This document shows, in pieces, positions 1 through 6,906 of a stretch of 9,544 bases of DNA. Under the pieces are notes generated by a model. That model saw nothing but the letters and a program-made list of their open reading frames with translations. It had not been told where the DNA came from and ran no database searches. Numbering within the stretch: the first letter of the stretch is position 1; the number at the start of each line of letters is the position of its first letter. Source of the stretch: an uncultured Eubacteriales bacterium (GTDB taxonomy: Bacteria; Bacillota; Clostridia; Lachnospirales; Lachnospiraceae); assembly GCA_900321915.1 (NCBI GenBank), contig ONXW01000290.1, positions 1-9,544 on the forward strand. Direction: 5' to 3'. Made by a program: the position numbers and the translations under genes.

Positions 1-31
1 ATTACCGGAACCACCGGGTGCTTCTACAGGA

Positions 32-51
32 GGTTCCCACCGGTTCCCACC
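32..51. repeat. Tandem 10-bp direct repeat at the left edge
   Basis: Two perfect back-to-back copies of GGTTCCCACC lie at 32-41 and 42-51, just beyond the tRNA terminator. A GGAACC at 7-12 could pair with either copy. I see no reading frame or RNA gene in bases 1-60, and its role is unknown. It may belong to a feature off the left edge. Confidence 0.5.
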
Positions 52-60
52 CCTCGTAAC

Positions 61-105
61 AAAGAAAAAGCCCCGGGAATGGCTCAGCCAAGCCATTCTC
101 AGAGC
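61..105 (-). terminator. Intrinsic terminator of the tRNA-Phe/tRNA-Gly transcript
   Basis: Read on the - strand, GCTCTG (105-100) pairs with CGGGGC (75-70) using G-U wobbles. After one A/C mismatch, GAATGGCT (98-91) pairs perfectly with AGCCATTC (84-77) around a 6-nt loop. The stem runs straight into TTTTTCTTT (69-61). Stem followed directly by a U tract is the standard intrinsic terminator. It sits 10 bases after the tRNA-Gly 3' end. Confidence 0.88.
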
Positions 106-115
106 AAAAAAATAG

Positions 116-186
116 AGCAGGTGATGGGAATCGAACCCACGTATTCAGCTTGGAAGGCTGATGTTCTACCATTGAACCACACCTGC
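116..186 (-). tRNA. tRNA-Gly (anticodon TCC)
   Basis: The 71-nt - strand sequence folds as a complete cloverleaf. The acceptor arm GCAGGTG pairs with CACCTGC, the D arm contains GGTTCAATGGTAGAAC, and the anticodon stem-loop CAGCC-TTCCAAG-CTG places TCC at positions 34-36. The T arm is GTGGG-TTCGATT-CCCAT. The discriminator base is U and the 3' CCA is not encoded. It lies 12 bases after tRNA-Phe and probably shares its primary transcript. It reads GGA and other GGN codons. Confidence 0.97.
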
Positions 187-198
187 AAAAAAGAAAAG

Positions 199-271
<73 letters not shown>

Positions 272-307
272 ATCGTACACTAGGCACACGCCTGCGTGAC
301 AACGACT

Positions 308-336
308 ATAATACTCATTTTTCCATAAGATGTCAA
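308..336 (-). promoter_or_regulatory. Sigma-70/SigA promoter for the tRNA pair
   Basis: On the - strand there is a perfect -35 box TTGACA (336-331), a 17-base spacer, and a -10 box TATTAT (313-308), one mismatch from TATAAT. Transcription would start near 300, about 30 bases before tRNA-Phe. A near-consensus promoter fits a constitutive stable-RNA gene. I see no equally good + strand promoter for the divergent debranching enzyme in 300-408. Confidence 0.87.
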
Positions 337-408
337 GTGGTTTTTTGTCTGAATTAATAGTAGAATAAAAACAGCAGGAAATGACCCGCCGCAAAAAGGA
401 GGGACCCT

Positions 409-2520
409 ATGGGACCGCAGGATGAAAAATATCAGATCGACGATACCTGGATGACCGGCCGTGAGGACATTATCCTCATTCCCACAGGGAAATCCGGGGG
501 ATTCCGGGTGCGCCCCGGCGTGTTCGGCATGTACGGCGCCTATATGGTGCGGGGCGGCGTAAACTTCACGGTTCACTCCGACAGGGCTACCTCTGTGACC
601 CTGCTTCTCTTCCGGCCCGGGAAGGACAAACCCTGGGCGAAGATCCCGTTCCCGGAGCACTGCCGCATCGGCAATGTCTGGGCCATGATTGTCTTCGGCC
701 TGGACATCGAGGATTTCGAGTACGCCTACAGCATTGACGGCCCCTGGGATCCTGCCGCAGGCCTTCGCTTTAAGAAGGACAAGCCCCTGCTGGATATCTA
801 CGCCCGCGCCGTGACCGGCCAGAGCCGATGGGGGACGAAAAACGACGGACTCTATAAAGGGCGGGTCGTCGGAAGCCGTTTTGACTGGGGAAAACAGCAT
901 TTTCCGCAGATCATGACGGAAGACCTGGTGATCTATGAAATGCATGTCCGCGGCTTCACAAAAGATCCCTCCTCCGGCGTAAAGGCCCCCGGCACCTTCC
1001 TGGGCATCCGGGAGAAGATTCCCTATCTGAAGAAGCTGGGCATCAATGCCGTGGAACTGCTGCCGGTCTTCGAGTTTGACGAGATGGCTGATTTCCGGGA
1101 GCATGACGGAAGACAGCTGGTCAATTACTGGGGATATAATACGGTAGCCTTCTTTGCCCCCAACACCAGCTATGCCTCCAAAAAAGAAGTCAACCACGAG
1201 GGCCGGGAGCTGAAGGAGCTCATCCGGGAACTGCACAGAAACGGTATCGAGTGCATCCTGGACGTGGTTTTCAATCATACGGCCGAGGGCAATGAGAACG
1301 GCCCCACCATCTCCTTCCGGGGCTTTGACAACAATATTTACTATATGCTTGCGCCGGACGGACAGTACTATAATTTCAGCGGCTGCGGCAATACCGTCAA
1401 CTGCAACCACCCGGTGGTCCAGGATATGATCATGGACTGCCTGCGGTACTGGACCACTTCCTACCATGTGGACGGCTTCCGCTTCGATCTCGCCAGCATC
1501 ATGGGGCGGGATGAAAGCGGCGCTCCCATTCAGAACGCGCCCATTCTGGAACGCCTGGCCTGCGACCCGGTACTCAGGGACGTCCGGCTCATCGCCGAGG
1601 CCTGGGATGCCGGCGGCCTTTACCAGGTCGGCGGCTTCAATCACCGGGGACGTTTTTCCGAATGGAACGGGAAATACCGGGATGACATGCGGGACTTCCT
1701 GAAGGGGGATTACGGCATATGGGAGACCGCGGCAAAGCGCATCAGCGGCTCCCCCGACATCTATGACCCCGCCCTGTGGGGTTTTCACCCGTCCGTGAAC
1801 TTCCTCACCTGCCACGACGGATTTACCCTCCATGATCTCTACGCATATTCCTGCAAGCACAACGAGGCCAACGGCTGGAACAATACGGACGGCGCCGATG
1901 ACAACCGCAGCTGGAACTGCGGCGCCGAGGGCGAAACCGCGGATCCGGCCATTCTCTATCTCCGCCAAAAGCTGGCGCGGAATGCCATGGCGGTACTGCT
2001 TCTCAGCCGCGGTATGCCGATGTTTCCCGCCGGTGACGAGTTTCTGCGGACCCAGCAGGGCAATAATAACGCCTACTGCCAGGACAACGAAATTTCATGG
2101 ATCAACTGGGAAAACCTGAAGAAATACAGGGACTTCCACCGCTTTGTATGCGCCATGACAGCGCTTCGGAAGGAACATGTGGTGATCCGCCGGAGAAACG
2201 GGCGCTGCTCCTTCGGCCTCCCCGAAATCCTGGTTATCCCGCCGGAGCATGACACCAAAGCCATGGCGGTGGCATTTGCCGGCAGGTCAGAGGACGGAAC
2301 GCGGGATGACGCGGTCGTCCTCGCCATCAATGTATTCTGGGAGAACCAGCACCTCCGGCTGCCGGAGCTGCCGCAGAAACTGAGATGGAAAAAAGCGGCG
2401 GATACCGCTGCTCCCGGTCAGGATTATCTGTGTGAAAAGGACGCCCGGTCCTTTGCCCGGGGTGGGGAAACCATACATCTGGAGCCCCGCTCCGTGCAGG
2501 TCTGGGTATTGGGAGAATAA
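409..2520 (+). CDS. glgX: Glycogen debranching enzyme, isoamylase/GlgX type (GH13 with CBM48)
   Basis: This cytoplasmic enzyme hydrolyses alpha-1,6 branch points of glycogen or related glucans, freeing linear chains for phosphorylase. The 703-aa product has the GlgX/isoamylase plan: an N-terminal CBM48-like beta domain (roughly residues 30-125), a GH13 barrel (roughly 165-590) and a C-terminal beta domain. GH13 motifs are all present: DVVFNH at 285-290, DGFRFD with nucleophile D360, IAEAWD with acid/base E397, and TCHD with D470. The GDEFLRTQ...NNNAYCQDNEISW block at 542-564 is typical of debranching enzymes rather than ordinary amylases. The ATG is preceded by AAGGAGGG at 396-403, five bases away. 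No signal peptide is seen. No other glycogen gene lies nearby, so it stands alone between a divergent tRNA unit and a bidirectional terminator. The exact branch-length preference is not readable. Confidence 0.95.
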   Translation: MGPQDEKYQIDDTWMTGREDIILIPTGKSGGFRVRPGVFGMYGAYMVRGGVNFTVHSDRATSVTLLLFRPGKDKPWAKIPFPEHCRIGNVWAMIVFGLDIEDFEYAYSIDGPWDPAAGLRFKKDKPLLDIYARAVTGQSRWGTKNDGLYKGRVVGSRFDWGKQHFPQIMTEDLVIYEMHVRGFTKDPSSGVKAPGTFLGIREKIPYLKKLGINAVELLPVFEFDEMADFREHDGRQLVNYWGYNTVAFFAPNTSYASKKEVNHEGRELKELIRELHRNGIECILDVVFNHTAEGNENGPTISFRGFDNNIYYMLAPDGQYYNFSGCGNTVNCNHPVVQDMIMDCLRYWTTSYHVDGFRFDLASIMGRDESGAPIQNAPILERLACDPVLRDVRLIAEAWDAGGLYQVGGFNHRGRFSEWNGKYRDDMRDFLKGDYGIWETAAKRISGSPDIYDPALWGFHPSVNFLTCHDGFTLHDLYAYSCKHNEANGWNNTDGADDNRSWNCGAEGETADPAILYLRQKLARNAMAVLLLSRGMPMFPAGDEFLRTQQGNNNAYCQDNEISWINWENLKKYRDFHRFVCAMTALRKEHVVIRRRNGRCSFGLPEILVIPPEHDTKAMAVAFAGRSEDGTRDDAVVLAINVFWENQHLRLPELPQKLRWKKAADTAAPGQDYLCEKDARSFARGGETIHLEPRSVQVWVLGE

Positions 2521-2535
2521 ATGCTTACGTCTGAA

Positions 2536-2574
2536 AACACCCCCGAACCATCACAGTTCGGGGGTGTTCGTTTT
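2536..2574. terminator. Bidirectional intrinsic terminator between convergent genes
   Basis: A perfect 13-bp stem, AACACCCCCGAAC (2536-2548) with its complement at 2556-2568, encloses a 7-nt loop. On the + strand it is followed by CGTTTT, and on the - strand the stem runs into TTTTC. It lies 15 bases after the debranching-enzyme stop and just past the CoA-transferase stop at 2585, so one element can end both transcripts. Confidence 0.9.
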
Positions 2575-2584
2575 GCCGTATCCA

Positions 2585-3904
2585 TCAGTGGAAATTCGCT
2601 TCCGCGTATTTCGCGAGCTCTTCCCGGAATTCCGGGTGGGCGATGGAGATCATGGCTTTGGCCCTCTCCTTAAGAGACAGGCCGGACAGCTTCACGACGC
2701 CGTATTCCGTCGCCGCGTACTGTACCATGGTTCTTGGCGCGGAGGTGGCGCTGCCGGGCGTGAAATTCGCCACGATATTTGACTTCAGCGTTCCGTCCTT
2801 TGTCTTTCTCGCGGAATTCATGCAGATGAAGCCCTTGCCGCCCCTGGAGCGGTAGGCTGCCTCCAGGAAGTCCAGCTGGCCGCCGATGCCGGACAGCTGT
2901 CTTGTGCCGGCGCTTTCCGCGTTCTCCTCTCCCATCAGGTTTAGCTGCACGCCGCCGTTAATGCTGATGAAATCCGGGTTCTGGCACATGTTTTCGATGC
3001 GGTGGATATAGTCCAGGCCGTCCGGATGGAAGAGCTCCGGCTCTTCATCAAGCCACTCATAGAGCGCCTGGGATCCGGATGCCAGGTTCCAGCTGAGCAG
3101 GCCTTTGTCCAGGACCTTTCTGCTGTTGTCCAGCTTGCCCGCCTTATAGAGATCCATCATCGGATCGCTGATGGTGCCGGTCCAGCAGCCGAGGTGATGG
3201 AAATCCCCCTCCTTCAGCATGTTGGCCACAGCGAAAGGAACGCCTCCAACGCCCAGGGACAGGCATGCGCCGTCCGGGATCTCCCGGAGCACATACTCCG
3301 CTATCTTTATATCGGTCTCCGACGGGGCGCGGTAGCTGCGCACCGGAATCGGGGAATGCTCTCCTTCTACGATGTAATCCGCCTGGGAAATGTTGACGGT
3401 GTTGGATCCGTCCGGGCCGAAGATTTTCCGGGGATAGTGCTCATTTACCTCAAAAATCACCGTCCGGGCATTCTCAATGATGGTTTTCCAACAGTAGGGC
3501 GCGGTACCCAGGGTGCAGTCCCCGTTCTCATTGGGCACGGACACCGGCACAAATGCCACGTCCGTCCGGATGTGGTACCGGTACAGGTCCGGCAGGAGCC
3601 GGAGAAGTGTTGGCATAAAGCTCACCAGGCCCTCACTCTGCTTTTTCCTCTCATAGTCTCCGATGTGCCAGCTGTAATAGCGGAAGGATTCCTGCTGCGG
3701 GTCCTTCTCGATGACCTCGATCTGCGGCATAAAGAACAGACCGCCGCGGACTTTCACGTCTTTTACCTGTCCGGCCCGGCCTGCCAGCGCCCGGTCCAGA
3801 AGCTCCGGAAAACCGGTGGAAAAACCGTAATCCACCCAGTCTCCGTCCTTTACCGCCAGTTTTACAGCCTGTTCCGCTGTCACAAGCTTCTCTGCGTAAC
3901 CCAT
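2585..3904 (-). CDS. Acetyl-CoA hydrolase/transferase-family protein (AbfT/butyryl-CoA:acetate CoA-transferase-like) with altered active site
   Basis: The 439-aa product matches the usual length of the 4-hydroxybutyrate or butyryl-CoA:acetate CoA-transferase family, which swaps CoA between short acyl groups in fermenting Clostridia. Family landmarks are the glycine-rich GVGGVP loop at 218-223, the DLYKAGKL stretch after the active-site region, and SGIGGQLDF at 338-346. The start chosen is the ATG at 3904, with AAGGAGG at 3911-3917 six bases upstream. An in-frame extension to 4015 lacks such a site and runs through the promoter. The oddity is at 238-248: relatives known to me carry a His-Thr-Glu motif whose Glu forms the acyl-CoA anhydride, but here the aligned residues are W241-T242-G243. 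The protein may be inactive as a transferase, may use another residue, or may have another role. Family assignment is firm; substrate and activity are not. Confidence 0.85.
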   Translation of the reverse strand: MGYAEKLVTAEQAVKLAVKDGDWVDYGFSTGFPELLDRALAGRAGQVKDVKVRGGLFFMPQIEVIEKDPQQESFRYYSWHIGDYERKKQSEGLVSFMPTLLRLLPDLYRYHIRTDVAFVPVSVPNENGDCTLGTAPYCWKTIIENARTVIFEVNEHYPRKIFGPDGSNTVNISQADYIVEGEHSPIPVRSYRAPSETDIKIAEYVLREIPDGACLSLGVGGVPFAVANMLKEGDFHHLGCWTGTISDPMMDLYKAGKLDNSRKVLDKGLLSWNLASGSQALYEWLDEEPELFHPDGLDYIHRIENMCQNPDFISINGGVQLNLMGEENAESAGTRQLSGIGGQLDFLEAAYRSRGGKGFICMNSARKTKDGTLKSNIVANFTPGSATSAPRTMVQYAATEYGVVKLSGLSLKERAKAMISIAHPEFREELAKYAEANFH

Positions 3905-3943
3905 CCTGTGCCTCCTTATATGTTCCTGATGATATCTGCCTCC

Positions 3944-3973
3944 ATTATAATCCAGAACCGTATTCCCCGTAAA
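3944..3973 (-). promoter_or_regulatory. Candidate promoter of the CoA-transferase-family gene
   Basis: The - strand shows a perfect TATAAT (3949-3944) preceded at 18 bases by TTTACG (3973-3968), which matches TTGACA at four of six positions. The predicted start near 3937 leaves a leader of about 33 bases carrying the AAGGAGG site. Called from sequence match and position only. Confidence 0.6.
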
Positions 3974-4043
3974 CGGAAAAAGAACTCCCGCAGCTATATT
4001 TGGCCGTATTATCAATAAGTATTATCTCTGTTCTCCCCTGATG

Positions 4044-4052
4044 TGCTACAAT
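4044..4052 (+). promoter_or_regulatory. Extended -10 element, candidate promoter of the aldo/keto reductase
   Basis: TGCTACAAT is a TG-extended -10 box, one mismatch from TGNTATAAT. No good -35 hexamer lies 16-18 bases upstream, as is common for extended -10 promoters. The start would fall near 4059, giving a leader of about 48 bases before the ATG at 4107. Confidence 0.45.
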
Positions 4053-4106
4053 CATCTGAGATAAGGCATTTGCCAGATGAAACTCATAGAAAGCGAGGGA
4101 ATTCCC

Positions 4107-5135
4107 ATGAGAGAGATTGTACTCGGAAAGACCGGAATCCGGACTGTTCAGAACGCCTTCGGCGTGCTGCCCCTGCAGCGCACGGAGAAGGAGCTGGCAG
4201 TGAAAATCCTGCACCGCGCCTATGAAGGCGGAATACGCTTCTATGACACCGCGAGAGACTACACCGACAGCGAAGAAAAACTCGGCGCCGCGTTCAGCGG
4301 CATGTGGGATAAAGTATTTATCGCTTCAAAGACACATGCAGGCACCCCGGAGGGATTTTGGAAGGATCTGGAGACATCCCTCGGACTCCTGAAGACTGAC
4401 TGCCTTGACCTGTACCAGCTGCATCAGGCAAAACAGTGTTACCGGCCCGGAGACGGCTCCGGCCTTTATGAGTGCATGCTGGAAGCGAAGGCCCAGGGGA
4501 AAATCCGCCATATCGGCCTTTCCGCCCACCGGTGGGAGATCGCCATGGAAGCTGCCAAATCCGGCCTGTATGAGACAGTCCAGTTTCCTTTCAGCTATCT
4601 CAGCTCAGAGAAAGACGCTGAGCTCGTCCGGGTCTGCGCGGAGAACAACGTCGGCTTTATCGCCATGAAGGGCCTGGCGGGCGGGCTTATCACCCACTCC
4701 GACGCGGCCATGGCCTTCATGACCCAATATGATAATGTCCTTCCCATCTGGGGAATCCAGCGGGAATCCGAGCTGGAGGAATGGCTCTCCTACATGGACA
4801 GCACCCCGGAGATGACGCCGGAGATGACGGCGTTCATCGAAAAGGAGCGGAAGGAGCTTGCCGGTGACTTCTGCCGTGCCTGCGGCTACTGCCTGCCCTG
4901 TTCCTCGGGCATTGTCATCAACCAGTGCGCGCGCATGTCCCTGCTGCTCCGCCGGATGCCCTCCGCCGAATGGCTCTCCGAGAAGTGGCAGAACGAGATG
5001 AAGAAGATCGAAAACTGCATCCAGTGCGGCCGCTGCGCCTCCAGATGTCCCTACGGCCTAAACACGCCGGAGCTTCTGAAGCGCAACTATGAGGATTATA
5101 AGAACGTGCTCGCCGGAAAGGTGAGCGTGGACTGA
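4107..5135 (+). CDS. Aldo/keto reductase with C-terminal ferredoxin-type Fe-S domain
   Basis: This is a predicted soluble 342-aa oxidoreductase. Residues 1 to about 245 form the aldo/keto reductase barrel, opening with the typical REIVLGKTGI strand. The catalytic tetrad is visible as D47, Y52, K75 and H106. After the barrel comes a cysteine-rich tail: C256-x2-C259-x2-C262-x2-C265, then C304-x2-C307-x2-C310-x3-C314-P, the latter a standard [4Fe-4S] ligand pattern. Aldo/keto reductases with this tail are widespread in anaerobes and may take electrons from ferredoxin or another Fe-S carrier instead of, or besides, NAD(P)H; that is inference. The start at 4107 is preferred because GAGGGA lies six bases upstream and the family begins here. 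An in-frame ATG at 4077 lacks a ribosome site. It is divergent from the CoA-transferase gene and transcribed alone. Substrate unknown. Confidence 0.9.
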   Translation: MREIVLGKTGIRTVQNAFGVLPLQRTEKELAVKILHRAYEGGIRFYDTARDYTDSEEKLGAAFSGMWDKVFIASKTHAGTPEGFWKDLETSLGLLKTDCLDLYQLHQAKQCYRPGDGSGLYECMLEAKAQGKIRHIGLSAHRWEIAMEAAKSGLYETVQFPFSYLSSEKDAELVRVCAENNVGFIAMKGLAGGLITHSDAAMAFMTQYDNVLPIWGIQRESELEEWLSYMDSTPEMTPEMTAFIEKERKELAGDFCRACGYCLPCSSGIVINQCARMSLLLRRMPSAEWLSEKWQNEMKKIENCIQCGRCASRCPYGLNTPELLKRNYEDYKNVLAGKVSVD

Positions 5136-5138
5136 AGT

Positions 5139-5183
5139 CATAATAATGGGAGCCTGCCGGCCGGCAGACTCCCTGTTATTATG
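5139..5183. terminator. Long hairpin after the aldo/keto reductase, probable terminator
   Basis: An almost complete inverted repeat has arms CATAATAA (5139-5146) with TTATTATG (5176-5183), GGGAG (5148-5152) with CTCCC (5169-5173), and CTGCCGG (5154-5160) with CCGGCAG (5161-5167). Single-base or two-base mismatches separate the blocks. It begins four bases after the reductase stop. The A/T-rich outer arm supplies TTATTA after the GC-rich stem on both strands, so it could end transcripts from both sides, although it has no pure U tract. Confidence 0.7.
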
Positions 5184-5218
5184 TAAAGAAAAGAATATCA
5201 AAACAAATTCCGTTCTTT

Positions 5219-5248
5219 TTACTGGTCAGACGCAATGATCTCAATCAT
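5219..5248 (-). pseudogene. Remnant of a YafQ/RelE-type toxin start codon region
   Basis: An ATG at 5248 overlaps the antitoxin stop by 8 bases (ATGATTGA). It opens a nine-codon frame reading MIEIIASDQ before TAA at 5221-5219. YafQ/RelE-family toxins typically begin with a pattern like M-x-x-I-x-x-(S/T)-x-Q/x-F-K-(K/R), so this looks like the first residues of the cognate toxin. Beyond the stop the bases AAAAAGAACGG would continue with Lys-Lys if about two bases were restored. No further toxin sequence is recognisable before the hairpin at 5183. The call rests on position, overlap and a very short match, so it is tentative. Confidence 0.45.
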
Positions 5249-5450
5249 CGGCAAGCACCTCATCCATTAATTCGTCAAAGGATGCATATCGTTTATAGCT
5301 GCCGGGATTTTTCCGCATCTCCTCATACTCAGCTATCGCGGCCCTGGTCACAGCATTCGGAATTCGTTTGACTTCGAAGGGAATTCCATCATGACTGACT
5401 GCGCTCTTCAATTCTGTATCAACACGCTCATTAATATTCGTAGCAGCCAT
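5241..5450 (-). CDS. DinJ/RelB-type antitoxin, internally deleted (orphan remnant)
   Basis: The 69-aa frame starts MAATNINERVDTELK, the beta strand and start of helix A of a RelB/DinJ ribbon-helix-helix antitoxin. It then jumps directly to SAVSHDGIPFEVKR, the segment that normally follows helix B. About 22-27 residues expected between these blocks, covering most of the DNA-binding helices, are missing without breaking the frame. The acidic C-terminal tail with SFDELMDEVL, which in this family wraps the toxin, is intact. The start at 5450 has AGGGG seven bases upstream. It lies 37 bases after the permease stop, and its base composition is visibly more AT-rich than that of its neighbours, consistent with acquisition. 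No full toxin gene is adjacent; only a nine-codon trace overlaps its stop. It probably cannot repress its own promoter. Whether it is expressed or still neutralises a toxin elsewhere is unknown. Confidence 0.75.
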   Translation of the reverse strand: MAATNINERVDTELKSAVSHDGIPFEVKRIPNAVTRAAIAEYEEMRKNPGSYKRYASFDELMDEVLADD

Positions 5451-5487
5451 AAAATTACCCCTTTTCCGAATCAACCTTCCCGTACGG

Positions 5488-6906
5488 TTATCTGTACAGG
5501 AACACAACGCCGATAGCCAGGAATGCAAGACACATCGGCAGCGAATAGATCATGGACTTGACCGGGTCAACCTTCTTTCCGAACTGCGCGGAGACAATAC
5601 CGCAGACCACGAAGGTGGTCAGGTCGGCCGGCGGCATGCCCTGGCCTGCAGCGGCCAGATGGGAGCCCGCCACGGCGGCGATGGTCGGTGCCATTCCGCC
5701 GGCGACAAGCGCCGGGCCCAGGAAGGAGAAAACAACATTCTGGGTTGTGGACTGGGAGCCGGTCAGCATACCGATCAGAAGCATGCAGGCGGCGCCGCCC
5801 AGCTTCAGGACGTTGGAATCCAGTCCCTGCGCGAAAGCCGATACCGCGTCGATGGAACCTGCGGCATAGAACGTTCCCAGCATGAAGGAGCAGCAGATCT
5901 GCAGGATGACCGTGACACGGACCTTCTTAAAGCTCTCGGAGATGACGGAACCCGCATTCCGGTTAATCTGCGGGAACAGGAACGCCACGCCGATGGCGCA
6001 GAGGATCGAAAGCACGATACCGTTTGTGAGACCGGAAAGGATGGATGCGCCCGCCAGGAAATCGTACAGGGTGATGGTCTCCTCCCCGACCGTCAGGAAC
6101 TTGAGGCTCTTCAGGATCGCGGGACCGAGGTCAACGGAGACATACGGAATCTTCACCGTGCGGAGCAGCACCACGATAATGAGGAAGCAGAGCGGAATCA
6201 GTGACTTCCAGTTATCCCTGAAGATTTCCCCCGCCTTCCGGTCGTTGAAACGAATCTCCACTTCGGGGTTGGCACCCGGGTAATTCTCCTTCTTCACCAG
6301 GAAGAAAACACAGTACAGGGCGGAAACCAGGAATGCGATGGAAACCGTGACATAAGCGATGTTGATAACCGGATCCGGGTCCGTGTTCACCAAGGTCGAG
6401 GACAGGGCCACGGCCTGTGTCATAGGCGGCATGATGGAACCCAGGGAAGCGCCCATGACGATGATGGCGCTGATCTTCTCATACTCCATATTCATGGATA
6501 CCAGGATACCGATGGTCAGCATACCGATTACGGTAGCCGCAGCGATGGCGTCGCCCAGGAGGGAACCTGCAAGGCCCAGGGAAAACATGATGCAGAGTAC
6601 CAGGGCCCTGGGATGGCGGCCGAACCTGGCCGTCAGCATACCAATAATGGTATCGATTGTGCCGAGTCTTGTGGATATCTCCGCGAAGATGGCGCCCGTG
6701 ATGGAAAGAGCGATAATCCAGGCCATACGGTTCAGACCGTCGACCCAGGCCGCAACCCATTCCCCGGGATTCCAGAGCCTGCCCATCAGCAGGGTCAGGA
6801 CGCCGGCCGTAAGCAAAGCCGCGTTGATATTGCCTCCCACAAGAGGCATCTTCTTCCACAGCACAATCAGCAACAGTACTGCTACAGGGATAACAACTTG
6901 AATCAT
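5488..6906 (-). CDS. DctM-like (TRAP large subunit / ion transporter superfamily) membrane permease
   Basis: This is a 472-aa integral membrane protein with about 11-12 hydrophobic segments and no extracellular domain. The central block LGLAGSLLGDAIAAATVIG (D119 within it), followed by GASLGSIMPPMTQAVAL, resembles the TRAP DctM pattern of a small-residue re-entrant loop and an I/M-P-P turn. A second such half appears near the C-terminus (LTGSQSTTQNVVFS). It probably carries a small carboxylate or amino/imino acid coupled to an ion gradient. The start at 6906 is chosen because GGAGA lies five bases upstream and the hydrophobic helix begins there; in-frame ATGs at 6918 and 6948 have poorer sites. 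No DctP binding protein or DctQ small subunit is beside it, so it either works alone as a secondary carrier or has partners elsewhere. It follows the dehydrogenase operon in the same direction, with a gap of about 194 bases. Confidence 0.75.
   Translation of the reverse strand: MIQVVIPVAVLLLIVLWKKMPLVGGNINAALLTAGVLTLLMGRLWNPGEWVAAWVDGLNRMAWIIALSITGAIFAEISTRLGTIDTIIGMLTARFGRHPRALVLCIMFSLGLAGSLLGDAIAAATVIGMLTIGILVSMNMEYEKISAIIVMGASLGSIMPPMTQAVALSSTLVNTDPDPVINIAYVTVSIAFLVSALYCVFFLVKKENYPGANPEVEIRFNDRKAGEIFRDNWKSLIPLCFLIIVVLLRTVKIPYVSVDLGPAILKSLKFLTVGEETITLYDFLAGASILSGLTNGIVLSILCAIGVAFLFPQINRNAGSVISESFKKVRVTVILQICCSFMLGTFYAAGSIDAVSAFAQGLDSNVLKLGGAACMLLIGMLTGSQSTTQNVVFSFLGPALVAGGMAPTIAAVAGSHLAAAGQGMPPADLTTFVVCGIVSAQFGKKVDPVKSMIYSLPMCLAFLAIGVVFLYR

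Noticed and set aside
32..56. Resemblance of the - strand to the T-box antiterminator core (GGGTGG-N-ACC)
   Set aside because: The match needs an inserted base, the rest of the T-box leader is absent, and the similarity is explained by the tandem 10-mer.
280..1968. 562-aa open frame on the - strand opposite the debranching enzyme
   Set aside because: It runs antisense to a gene with complete GH13 catalytic motifs, overlaps the tRNA promoter, lacks a ribosome site and has no recognisable motif. It is a GC-rich codon shadow.
3905..4015. 37-residue N-terminal extension of the CoA-transferase frame
   Set aside because: It would lie across the TATAAT promoter, has no ribosome site, and the family starts near the ATG at 3904, which has AAGGAGG correctly placed.
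3002..4018. 338-aa open frame on the + strand opposite the CoA-transferase-family gene
   Set aside because: It is antisense to a well-supported gene, has no start signals, and crosses that gene's promoter.
4077..4106. Upstream ATG extending the aldo/keto reductase by 10 residues
   Set aside because: There is no ribosome site before it. The ATG at 4107 has GAGGGA in place and matches the usual family N-terminus.
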